Shown one piece after another: positions 7,728 to 15,564 of a stretch of DNA of 64,000 nt (positions within the stretch are counted from its first letter, which is position 1; every line of letters begins with the position of its first letter). This DNA is from Streptomyces sp. NBC_01775. GTDB lineage: Bacteria > Actinomycetota > Actinomycetes > Streptomycetales > Streptomycetaceae. Under the pieces are notes generated by a model. It saw only the letters and a program-made list of their open reading frames with translations, had not been told where the DNA came from and did not search any database. The stretch is taken from assembly GCF_035917675.1 (NCBI RefSeq), contig NZ_CP109104.1, forward strand, positions 3,658,001 through 3,722,000, written 5' to 3'. Both the position numbers and the translations under genes were made by a program.

Positions 7728-9296
7728 CTACTCCCCCAGGGGGCCGTAGGTGCCGGGCCACCGCTCCCACCAGCGCTGGTCCGCCTCCAGCTGGGCTGCG
7801 AGGGAGACCAGCAGGGGCTCGCTGCACGCGGGGCCCAGCAGTTGGGCGCCCAGGGGGAGGGAGTCGGCGGTGAGCCCGGCGGGGATGTTGAGGCCGGGCC
7901 AGCCCAGCACGTTCCAGGGCCAGGCGTAGGGGCAGTGGGCGATCATCGTGCGGTCGGTCTGCCAGCCGGAGAGCCCCGCCAGCGCGCCGACGCGGGGCGC
8001 CGGGGTGGCGGTGGTGGGCGTGAGGACGACGTCGTAGCGGCGGAAGATACGGCCCACATGCCGCCGCAGCGGGCCCTCGGCGGCGCGCGCGGCACGCAGT
8101 ACGGGCCCGCCCAGCAGCCGCCCGGTGCGGGCGGCCGACCGGGTGCGCGGGTCCAGCAGGCTCTCGTCGGGCATGCGCAGCGTCCAGGTGCGGATGCCGG
8201 CCGTGGCGCGCGGTACGAACGTCAGCCCGATCGGGCCGTAGCGCGGGTCGGCCTCCTCCACCTCGTGGCCGAGCGCGGCGAACCGTTCGGCCATCGCGCG
8301 CACCGCCGCCTCGGCCCTCGGGTCCAGGTCCTTGGGCGTGGCGGTGAACGCCCAGCGGGTCGACAGGGCGATCCGCAGCCGCCCCGGGTCCCGGCCGACG
8401 GCCGCGCGCACCTGGACCGGCGGCGGCCGGTGCAGGTCGCCGTCGCGGTTGCCGGAGGCGGCGTCCAGCAGCAGCGCGGCGTCCTCGACGGTGCGCGCGA
8501 GCGGACCGAAGACGGTGATGCCGTTGAACGCCTCGGGATCCGGCCAGGTGGAGACGCGGCCCCGCTGCGGCTTGATGCCGATCAGATGGGTCCAGGCGGC
8601 GGGGATACGGACCGATCCCGCGCCGTCCGAGCCCAGCGCGGCGGGGACGAGTCCGGCGGCGACGGCGGCTGCGGCGCCGCCCGAGGAGCCGCCGGGGGTG
8701 TGTGCCGGGTTCCAGGGGTTGCGGGTGTCACCGAAGGCCCGGCCCTCGGTGAACGGCCACTGGCCCAGCTCGGGGCTGTTGGTCTTGCCGACGATGACCG
8801 CTCCGGCGGCCCGCAGCCTGCGGACGACCTCGGCGTCCGCGGTCTTGGGCACGAAGTCGCCCGCACAGCCGAAGGCGGTCGCCTCGCCCGCCACGTCCGT
8901 GTCGTCCTTGACCGCGAGCGGCACCCCCAGCAGCGGGCGCCGCTCGCCCGCGCGGAGCGCCTCGTCGGCGGCGTCGGCCTCGGCGAGCGCGGCCTCGGTC
9001 CGCACCCGGCGGAAGGCGTTGAGCGTGCGCTGGGTGGCGCCGATGCGCTCCAGGGCGCGCTCGGTCAGCTCCCGCGCGCTGACCTGGCCCGCCGCCAGCG
9101 ACTCGGCTGCGCGGGCGAGGCCCGGCAGCGGCGCCCCCGCGCCCCCACCCCCACCCGCACTCGCTCCCGCGGCGGCCTGCGCACCCGCGGCGGTCTGTGC
9201 GCCCGCACCGTCGAGGGCCCCGCTCGCGCCGGTGGCCGCGCCGGTTCCACTGCCCGTGGCGCGCGGTTCTTCTGCGGATCCGGTCTCGGTCGACAT
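7728..9296 (-). CDS. amidase signature family hydrolase
   Basis: Amidase-signature enzymes hydrolyse amides with a Ser-cisSer-Lys triad. In this 522 aa protein the catalytic Lys is in PLAVKDDTDV and the signature loop is HTPGGSSGGAAAAVAAGLVP, containing the cis-Ser. The nucleophile Ser lies in GSDGAGSVRIPAAW, and IGIKPQRGRVS follows. The C-terminal region NVLGWPGLNIPAG is also typical. The first ~45 residues are an Ala/Gly-rich disordered lead. ATG at 9296 has GAGG five bases upstream, better than the GTG at 9302. It is monocistronic, diverging from the L,D-transpeptidase across 165 bases. The substrate cannot be predicted; many actinobacterial members act on small aliphatic or aryl amides. 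Confidence 0.9.
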   Translation of the reverse strand: MSTETGSAEEPRATGSGTGAATGASGALDGAGAQTAAGAQAAAGASAGGGGGAGAPLPGLARAAESLAAGQVSARELTERALERIGATQRTLNAFRRVRTEAALAEADAADEALRAGERRPLLGVPLAVKDDTDVAGEATAFGCAGDFVPKTADAEVVRRLRAAGAVIVGKTNSPELGQWPFTEGRAFGDTRNPWNPAHTPGGSSGGAAAAVAAGLVPAALGSDGAGSVRIPAAWTHLIGIKPQRGRVSTWPDPEAFNGITVFGPLARTVEDAALLLDAASGNRDGDLHRPPPVQVRAAVGRDPGRLRIALSTRWAFTATPKDLDPRAEAAVRAMAERFAALGHEVEEADPRYGPIGLTFVPRATAGIRTWTLRMPDESLLDPRTRSAARTGRLLGGPVLRAARAAEGPLRRHVGRIFRRYDVVLTPTTATPAPRVGALAGLSGWQTDRTMIAHCPYAWPWNVLGWPGLNIPAGLTADSLPLGAQLLGPACSEPLLVSLAAQLEADQRWWERWPGTYGPLGE

Positions 9297-9461
9297 AGGC
9301 ACCTCGCACCCGCTCGTCGGTCACGGCTGCGCCTACTGTCCCCGATCCACGCCCCCTTCGAAACCCGCGAGTAACCCAGGGGCGCACGGGGCGCGCAGGT
9401 TCGCGAGGGCGGCACGGTGGGCAGTGATGGACGCGTGGATCCGTCTGGCCCGGGGGTGGGG

Positions 9462-10367
9462 ATGGGGATGCTGGGGACACAGTCGCGGGGAACGGCGACG
9501 CGCCGGGGAGTGGCGGCGGCAGCCGCCGTGCTGCTGAGCGCGGGCACCGTCGCGGGCTGCCAGGCGCAGCCGGGTACGGGCGCCGACGGCAAATCCGTAC
9601 GGATATCGAAGATTCCGCAGCAGGCCCCCACGGGCCCGCCGCGGTCCTCCTCCGCCTCGCCCCCGGCGCGTACGAGCGCGCCACCGCCGTCGTCGTACAC
9701 CCCGCCGCGCCCCACGTCACCGAGCCCGGTGGCGCAGACCGTGCGCATGGCGCCGGGCTCCCGGGGCGAGCACGTACGGGAACTCCAGGCGCGGCTACGC
9801 CAGTTGGGTCACTTCGGCCGGAACCCCACGGGCTACTACGGCTCGGTGACCGCCGCCTCCGTCTCCGCGTTCCAGGCGCAGCGGGGCCTGGCGCGGACCG
9901 GCAAGGTCACCGATCCCCTGCTGAGCGCGCTGCGCTCCCGTACGCACAACCCCTCGCGCACGGAGCTGTATCCGCCGACCTCCCGCCCGGTGGGCAGGCC
10001 GGATCCGCGCTGTCTGACGGGGCGCACGCTGTGCGTCAGCAAGAAGAGCAGGACGCTGTCGTGGATGGTGGACGGGCAGGTGCGCGCCGCGATGGACGTG
10101 CGGTTCGGATCGGCCTACACGCCGACCCGGGAGGGCACCTTCAAGGTGGACTTCAAGAGCCGCCACCATCGCTCGACCATCTACGACTCCCCGATGCCGT
10201 ACGCGATGTTCTTCAGCCGGGGCCAGGCGGTCCACTACTCCTCGGACTTCGCGGCCCGGGGCTACGCGGGGGCCTCGCACGGGTGCGTGAACGTGCGGGA
10301 CAAGAAGAAGCTCGCCAAGGTCTTCGCACAGGTGCGGCCCGGCGACAAGGTCGTCGTCTACAAGTAG
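9462..10367 (+). CDS. L,D-transpeptidase lipoprotein with peptidoglycan-binding domain
   Basis: This protein makes or remodels 3-3 cross-links in peptidoglycan outside the membrane. From the ATG at 9462 (301 aa) there is a lipoprotein signal (ATRRGVAAAAAVLLSAGTVAGC) with the lipidated Cys near residue 33, then a Pro/Ser linker. A PG_binding_1 repeat follows at about 85-145 (GEHVRELQARLRQLG, YYGSVTAASVSAFQ). The YkuD catalytic domain occupies about 180-301, with the active-site motif SHGCVNVRD. Alternative starts are GTG 9417 and ATG 9468; only starts near the hydrophobic core give a working signal. It diverges from the amidase. A repeat-rich 357-base spacer follows the stop. Confidence 0.9.
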   Translation: MGMLGTQSRGTATRRGVAAAAAVLLSAGTVAGCQAQPGTGADGKSVRISKIPQQAPTGPPRSSSASPPARTSAPPPSSYTPPRPTSPSPVAQTVRMAPGSRGEHVRELQARLRQLGHFGRNPTGYYGSVTAASVSAFQAQRGLARTGKVTDPLLSALRSRTHNPSRTELYPPTSRPVGRPDPRCLTGRTLCVSKKSRTLSWMVDGQVRAAMDVRFGSAYTPTREGTFKVDFKSRHHRSTIYDSPMPYAMFFSRGQAVHYSSDFAARGYAGASHGCVNVRDKKKLAKVFAQVRPGDKVVVYK

Positions 10368-10380
10368 CGGCCGTCGAGCG

Positions 10381-10572
10381 GCGTGGCTCAAAGAGAAGCC
10401 GCACACCGCACACCGCGAGGCTCAAAAAGAAGGGGCGCGGGCGGGACCGGGGACTGCTACCCCTCGGGGGACAACCCCCGAACCCCCGGCCGGACCCTGC
10501 GCGTGACCCAAAGAAGCCGCACACCGCACACCGCGTGGCTCAAAAAGAAGGGGGCGCGGGCGGGACCGGGGG
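10381..10572. repeat. compound direct repeat in a 357-base gene-free spacer
   Basis: A block of about 58-60 bp starting GAAGCCGCACACCGCACACC occurs at 10395-10452 and again at 10513-10572, nearly identical. A shorter element, GCGTGGCTCAAARAGAAG, is present in four variants (from about 10381, 10415, 10500 and 10533). Between the two blocks is a C-rich stretch with ACCCCCGAACCCCCGGCC, a type often seen between Streptomyces genes. The spacer 10368-10724 has no convincing ORF; the rest up to 10724 shows nothing further. Confidence 0.7.
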
Positions 10573-10724
10573 AACGTGTCCCGCCCGCGCCATCGCGCGA
10601 ACCCAGAGGTACGGGGGGAACCTCGGGCTTACCGCGCCGCCGATGACCAGTCGGCTCACTATCCTCAGCGCCGGGTGCCGAGAAAGTGTCACACCCCCCG
10701 CACGCTGTCTTGATGTGGCGCCCG

Positions 10725-12158
10725 TCACCCGCCGCCCGCGCCGCCTGCCGCGCCCGGCGCACCGGTTTCAGCCGGGTCGGACGGTGTGCCCGCCGTACCG
10801 CCCGCCGCGCCGGAGCCACCCGTGCCGGAGCCGCCCGCGTCACCGCCGCTCGTGCCGCCACTGTCGCCGGGGTCGCCGCTGCCGCCGTCTCCCCCGCCAT
10901 CACCGCCGCCGCTGCCCGAGCCGCCGCTGTGGCCGGGCTGGCCGGTCGAACCGCCGGGTGTGCCCGGCACCTGGGGGCCGCCGCTGCCGGACTGCTCACC
11001 GCCTTCGCCGCCGCCGGGCTTCGAGTAGTGGACGCAGAACTTCTGCACCACCGCGCGCCCGCCCGCCGCGCGCTCCAGCTTCCGGCGCTCCTGCGCCTCC
11101 AGCTTGCCGTCGGTGTACGCCTTGCACAGCGCGGCGGCGATGGCCCGCTTGTCGGAGTCGCTGCCCCGTCCATGGCCGGGCTTCTTGTCGCGCTCGCCGC
11201 CCTTGCCGGGTTTGCCGTGCTTGTCGGCGTCCTGGTGCTTGTGCTTCTTGCCGCTGCCACCGGAGTTGGCCAAGTCCCTGGAGTCCTTGGAGCCGTCCGG
11301 GTCCTTCGTCCGCTCCTCGCCCCCGGCGCCGTTGTGGCGGCGGTGCTTGCCGCCCGCCGTGTCCTCCTCGGCACCGGCGCCGCCCGCGGCCTCGTTCGCG
11401 CTCCGGTCGCCCTCGGGGCTCACCGCCGGGGACATCGTCACGGCCGGGACGCCGTTGCCGCCGAAGGGCGTGGGCAGTACGCCCGTACCGGCCGCCACCG
11501 CGACGCCGCCGAGCGCGCAGCCCGCCAGAGCCATGGCGAACCCGGCACGCAGAGGTCTGCCCGCCAGTACGTAGCGCGCGCGGCGGCCGGAGTGGCCGTC
11601 GCGCGCAGGTCTGTCGCCGCCGCGCGCATGTCTACTGCCGCCGTGTACCCCGCGTACGCCCTCGGGGGCGGTCTCCGGCAGCGGGGCGTCCTCGGATGCG
11701 GAACCGGAAGCGGAATCACTCGCCGGGCCGCCGGCGCTCACCGCTCCGCCGCGCAGCGCGCCGACGCGGGCGGCACGGAAGGCGTCCAGGGCCGCGGCCT
11801 CACCGGGCAGTTCGACGGCGGTCGCGCCACGTCCGGCGGCACGGGGTGCGGTGTGCTCGGCTGCCAGGTCGTCCAGGACGGAGGCGAGCTTGGCCGCCGC
11901 GCGGCGGTCGGCGTCGCGGAACCACGCGTCCGAGGGGACGTCCAGCGCGCCACCCGCTTTGCGGTCTTTGGTGCTTTTGGGGGCCTTTCCGGCCCGTTGG
12001 TCGTCTGGTTCGCCCGGCATGTCCGGCTGTTCGCTCGCCGGGTGGCCGGGCTGTCGGCCGGGGTCCGGGGTACCGGTTTCCTGGGCATCGACGGGCAGCC
12101 TGCGCAGCAGCCGCTCCGCGGTCTCTTCGTCCAGCCAGCCGTACCGGTCGTCCGCCAT
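10725..12158 (-). CDS. single-pass membrane partner of the ECF sigma factor (anti-sigma-like)
   Basis: This 477 aa protein begins MADDRYGWLDEETAERLLRR. It carries an Arg/Asp-rich cytoplasmic half and one hydrophobic segment (LRAGFAMALAGCALGGVAVA, about residue 235). An outer region of charged Gly/Asp/Lys repeats follows, then a short helical part with CKAYTDGKLEAQERRKLERA, and a final long Gly/Ser/Pro tail. No zinc anti-sigma motif (HxxxCxxC) is visible, so its anti-sigma role is inferred only from topology and coupling. Its ATG at 12158 overlaps the sigma-factor stop (TGATG). The tail is very low-complexity and is likely disordered or wall-spanning. It is the last gene of a two-gene operon. 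Confidence 0.78.
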   Translation of the reverse strand: MADDRYGWLDEETAERLLRRLPVDAQETGTPDPGRQPGHPASEQPDMPGEPDDQRAGKAPKSTKDRKAGGALDVPSDAWFRDADRRAAAKLASVLDDLAAEHTAPRAAGRGATAVELPGEAAALDAFRAARVGALRGGAVSAGGPASDSASGSASEDAPLPETAPEGVRGVHGGSRHARGGDRPARDGHSGRRARYVLAGRPLRAGFAMALAGCALGGVAVAAGTGVLPTPFGGNGVPAVTMSPAVSPEGDRSANEAAGGAGAEEDTAGGKHRRHNGAGGEERTKDPDGSKDSRDLANSGGSGKKHKHQDADKHGKPGKGGERDKKPGHGRGSDSDKRAIAAALCKAYTDGKLEAQERRKLERAAGGRAVVQKFCVHYSKPGGGEGGEQSGSGGPQVPGTPGGSTGQPGHSGGSGSGGGDGGGDGGSGDPGDSGGTSGGDAGGSGTGGSGAAGGTAGTPSDPAETGAPGAAGGAGGG

Positions 12159-13147
12159 CACGTTTCCCTCAGCGTTCGCGTGACGGGATGCGTCACACCG
12201 CGGGCCAGGCCCCGGGCCCTGCCCTCTCCCGTGCCGCCGCCGGGCTGCGGCGGGGAAACACCCGCGCCGGAACCCCCCACGGAATCACCGGAGGCAGGTG
12301 AGGGGCCGCCGGGAGACGGCAGCCGACCCACCGCGCCGCCCGCGGACGGGGCCGGGCCGGCGGGACCGCCAGGAGCCGAATCCGGACGGGAACCCGGACG
12401 GGAACCCGGATGCGTACCCGGCGGCGAGACCGGGGCCGAGGACGGGCCGCTCCCGGAGACCCCCAGGGCCGGCCCGGCGGGACCGGCGGGCGCGGAGCCG
12501 GCCGGGCCGCCGGGTTCGCCCGCGTCAGCCGGCGCGTCCGCGCCCGCCGCCGCGTCCAACGCCGCGTCCGCGTCCGGCGTCTGGTCCTCCAGCAGTTCGG
12601 CCAGCCTGCGCAGCCCCCGGTGCGCCGCCGTCCGCACGGCGCCCGCCCGCTTGCCGAGCACCTGGGCCGCGCTCTTGGCGTCCAGCCCGACCACCACCCG
12701 CAGCACCACGGCCTCGGCCTGGTCGCGCGGGAGGCGGGAGATGAGCGCCATCGTGCGGCCCGTGCCGAGGGCCTCAAGTGCCTCGTCGGCCGTGTCGGCA
12801 CCGGCCGGCAGCCCCGCCAGCTCGCTCTCGTCACCGCCGACGGCGGGCCGTCGGCCACGCATCCGCAGGTGGTCCAGCGCGCGGTTGCGCGCGATGCGCG
12901 CGGCCCAGCCGCGGAAGCTGTCGGCGTCTCCCTTGAACCGGGCCAGGTCCCGGGCTATCTGGAGCCACGCCTCTGAGGTGACGTCCTCGGCGTCCGGATC
13001 GGGCACGAGGGTGCGCACATATCCGAGCAGACGCGGGTGCACGGTCCGGTAGACGGTGCGGAAGGCGGGCTCGTCCCCCTCCTGCGCCGCGCGAACCGCA
13101 GCCGTCAGCTCCGCGTCGTCCCCCTGCACGCCCGTGTCTCGCCCCAC
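12158..13147 (-). CDS. ECF-type RNA polymerase sigma factor with long disordered tail
   Basis: The protein directs RNA polymerase to a small regulon. Region 2 spans AFRTVYRTVHPRLLGYVR to WAARIARNRALDHLRMR. Region 4 is ALISRLPRDQAEAVVLR through KRAGAVRTAAHRGLRRLAEL, with a helix-turn-helix. After region 4 comes about 130 residues of Ala/Pro/Gly-rich sequence, unusual for ECF factors (normally about 180-200 aa) and probably disordered. The start is uncertain: GTG 13147 gives 329 aa beginning MGRDTGVQGDDAEL; ATG 13243 would add 32 basic residues, and the frame stays open to 13513. It is coupled to the downstream membrane protein by a TGATG overlap, the usual arrangement for an ECF/anti-sigma pair. 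Confidence 0.85.
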   Translation of the reverse strand: MGRDTGVQGDDAELTAAVRAAQEGDEPAFRTVYRTVHPRLLGYVRTLVPDPDAEDVTSEAWLQIARDLARFKGDADSFRGWAARIARNRALDHLRMRGRRPAVGGDESELAGLPAGADTADEALEALGTGRTMALISRLPRDQAEAVVLRVVVGLDAKSAAQVLGKRAGAVRTAAHRGLRRLAELLEDQTPDADAALDAAAGADAPADAGEPGGPAGSAPAGPAGPALGVSGSGPSSAPVSPPGTHPGSRPGSRPDSAPGGPAGPAPSAGGAVGRLPSPGGPSPASGDSVGGSGAGVSPPQPGGGTGEGRARGLARGVTHPVTRTLRET

Positions 13148-13488
13148 TCCGCGAAGGTGTCTGTGCCGTGCGCCCCGCCGCAGGCCGGTCTCCCGGCGCG
13201 GATGCGAGCAGCACGCTAAAGCCAAGTGTGCACGCTCGTCCATGCCGGAGGGATGGGCAGGGGCGGGAGGTATGCGGTGGGTGAGGAGCCGTGGGCGGTG
13301 CGTGAGGAGACGGCCGTCCGCCGTCGACGGTGCGCGGGGTAACACAATGCGGGGTCGTAACGCTGAGGGAAGTACGGGCATGCCGCTGGCGTAGTGCGCC
13401 CGTGTCCGACGACGGCCGGGGTCTCTCCTGTGGGGGGTGGCGACCCCGGTCGTCTTCGCTTTCCCGGCCCGTGCCACGATGCGGCGCC
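13148..13488. other. divergent intergenic region upstream of ECF sigma factor and SUKH gene
   Basis: These 341 bases hold the promoters of two divergent genes. An in-frame extension of the sigma gene (ATG 13243, up to 13513) crosses it, but its Arg/His/Pro-rich translation looks non-coding. No convincing -35/-10 pair or operator was recognised. Confidence 0.4.
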
Positions 13489-14877
13489 ATGGAGCAGCCC
13501 GCGCCCCGCACATCGTCCCCGCTCGCCTCCTGGGCCCGGCGGTTCGCCCTGCCGGACGACGGCGATGGCGACAGCCCTCAAGAGCCCGCGCCGGTGCCGG
13601 TGGACTGGCCCGCGGTCGAGACCTGGCTCGGCCTGCGCCTCCCCCGTGACTACAAGGCGCTGGTGGACGCGAGCGGCCCGCTCGACCTCGGCGAGTACCT
13701 GTGGGTGCACGCGCCCTGCGCGCAGGAGGGCAGGTTCGACTACGGCGAATGGCTGCGCGACACCCACCGGGAGACCCGCGTCGCCGCGCGCGAGGCCACC
13801 TCGTCCGGGCCGCCGTCCTTCCACCCCGCGCCCGGCGGGCTGCTGGCGTGGGCGGAGACCCGGGGCGGGGCGACGCTCTTCTGGGACACGTCGGCGGCTG
13901 CCCCGAAGGACACTTCGGCCCCGGGCGACGCCCCGGCCCCGGAGGACGGGAGCCCGGAGGGCGGGACCCAGGAGGCCGGGAGCCCGGACCGGACCCCGGA
14001 GGGCGAGAAGACCGGGGACCCGGACGCGTGGCCCGTGGTCCTCTTCGACGACAGCCACTTCCCCAGCCCGGATCCCGACGCCGAGCCCGACACCGACCCC
14101 TGGTACCCGCTGGGGCTGGACACCGCCGGGACGCTCACCGCGCTGATGACCACCGGCCTCCCGACGCGCGGCGGCGGCCGGTTCGGCCCGCTGCCCCCGA
14201 CCGCCCGGCGCACGGCCTACCTGACTCGGGCCGCGCCCTGGACACCCCCGCCCACGCAAGACCCCGCCCACACCCCCGCCCGGCACGCCGCGCTGACCGA
14301 GGGCACGGGCATACCGGCGCTCACCGCGCTGGTGCCCCCGCCCCCGGCCCCGTATCTGGGCACCCCCGACGGCCGCTCTCCCGAGGACGGCTGGGAGCGC
14401 CTGTTCGACGAGCTGGGCACCCGCCTGCCGGCCGAATACCTCGCCCTCATGGAGCGGTACGGCGCGGGCTGCTGGTCGGAGTGGCTGCGCTTCTTCACGC
14501 CGCTGCGCGAGGGCGAGAACGGCTTCGTGTGGCACGTACGGACGGTCACCGACGCCTATCGCGGCAGCCGCGAGCGCTTCCCCGACATGAACCCGCTGGA
14601 CGTCTGGCCGGAGCCGGGCGGCTTCCTGCCGTTCGCGAACTCCATCGACGCCGATGAGATCGGCTGGCTCACCCGGGGCGATCCCGACCACTGGCCCGTC
14701 ATCGTCCGCCCCCGCCACGCCCGGCAGGGCCCCCCGCTGGAGGGCTCGCTCACCCACATCCTGCTGGAGTGGCTGCGCGGCAACCTCACCACCCCGGGCT
14801 TCGCCGGCCTCGACGAGGACGACGACCCCCTGGACTTCATCGGCTTCGAGCCCTGGCCCGATCACGCCTACTGGTGA
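13489..14877 (+). CDS. protein with two SMI1/KNR4 (SUKH) domains
   Basis: SUKH proteins are widespread in bacteria, often as immunity proteins against contact-dependent or polymorphic toxins. This 462 aa protein has two copies of the fold. The first runs from about 38 to 130 (DWPAVETWLGLRLPRDYKAL, GEYLWVHAPC). The second runs from about 300 to 440 (LFDELGTRLPAEYLALMERY, WSEWLRFFTPL, FLPFANSIDADEIGWLTRG). They are joined by a Pro/Glu/Gly/Thr-rich segment (about 135-180). ATG 13489 is chosen because the preceding in-frame sequence back to 13330 is Arg/Ser-rich and unlike a SUKH N-terminus. No toxin gene lies beside it, so an immunity role is only a family inference; it could be a housekeeping SUKH protein. 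Confidence 0.85.
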   Translation: MEQPAPRTSSPLASWARRFALPDDGDGDSPQEPAPVPVDWPAVETWLGLRLPRDYKALVDASGPLDLGEYLWVHAPCAQEGRFDYGEWLRDTHRETRVAAREATSSGPPSFHPAPGGLLAWAETRGGATLFWDTSAAAPKDTSAPGDAPAPEDGSPEGGTQEAGSPDRTPEGEKTGDPDAWPVVLFDDSHFPSPDPDAEPDTDPWYPLGLDTAGTLTALMTTGLPTRGGGRFGPLPPTARRTAYLTRAAPWTPPPTQDPAHTPARHAALTEGTGIPALTALVPPPPAPYLGTPDGRSPEDGWERLFDELGTRLPAEYLALMERYGAGCWSEWLRFFTPLREGENGFVWHVRTVTDAYRGSRERFPDMNPLDVWPEPGGFLPFANSIDADEIGWLTRGDPDHWPVIVRPRHARQGPPLEGSLTHILLEWLRGNLTTPGFAGLDEDDDPLDFIGFEPWPDHAYW

Positions 14878-14913
14878 CCGTGCCCCCGGGCCGCCGACCG
14901 GGGCCCACCGGCC

Positions 14914-15465
14914 TCACAAGCCCCGCAGATAGACCCGCACCCGCTCCTTCCCCAGGGGCTGGGTGAAGATCTCCAGCGACTGCACCCGGGACTTCTTGTT
15001 CCCGGCGCAGGGCGGGCAGACGGATCCCTTCCGCACCTGGTCGAGGGTCTCGGGCTCGGGCAGCTTGAGGTGTCCGAAGGGAGCCGCCGACGGCTTTTCG
15101 GCGTCGATCGGCTCAAGCTTTTTCAACGGGTCCTCCAGGGCCAGCTTCTCGACGAAGGGGCCCAGTTCGTCGCGCGGAAGCTGGAAGGACAGCAGCAGGA
15201 CGTCCTCTTGCGGATTCATCTGCAACCCGGCCCGCCGCTGCCTCGCACCCTCCGGGACCTCCACTCCCAGCTGCCGGCCGACGTCCCCCGCGGTGACCCC
15301 CTTCTCCCACTGGGGGCCGCCCCTGGAGGAGTCGGCCACACCCTCATCAGCCCCGCCGCCGGGAAGCGCGATCAGCACCGCGGTGAGCGCGACGAGTGCC
15401 AGCACGACGAACGCCAGCACGGGGAGTGCCACTGAGCGGAACTTCTTCCAGTTCGTCCGTGCCAT
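14914..15465 (-). CDS. membrane-anchored protein of unknown function
   Basis: This 183 aa protein has a short basic start (MARTNWKKFRS) and one membrane segment (VALPVLAFVVLALVALTAVL), leaving about 145 residues outside. The outer part contains WEKGVTAGDVGRQLGVEVPE, VLLLSFQLPRDELGPFVEKL and a CPPC pair (VCPPCAGNKKS), and ends QPLGKERVRVYLRGL. The Cys pair may form a disulphide. I do not recognise the family. The gene is convergent with the SUKH gene (36 bases between stops) and lies 99 bases downstream of the hexosaminidase start-side neighbour region, without clear operon coupling. Confidence 0.8.
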   Translation of the reverse strand: MARTNWKKFRSVALPVLAFVVLALVALTAVLIALPGGGADEGVADSSRGGPQWEKGVTAGDVGRQLGVEVPEGARQRRAGLQMNPQEDVLLLSFQLPRDELGPFVEKLALEDPLKKLEPIDAEKPSAAPFGHLKLPEPETLDQVRKGSVCPPCAGNKKSRVQSLEIFTQPLGKERVRVYLRGL

Positions 15466-15564
15466 CGCGAATGCCGTCCCGGGTCGGTTCGAGCTGTCCT
15501 GCCGTCGAACCCTCTTACGTCCCTGACTTCTGGGCAGTTCACCGGTCGGGCACGTACGCGGCGC

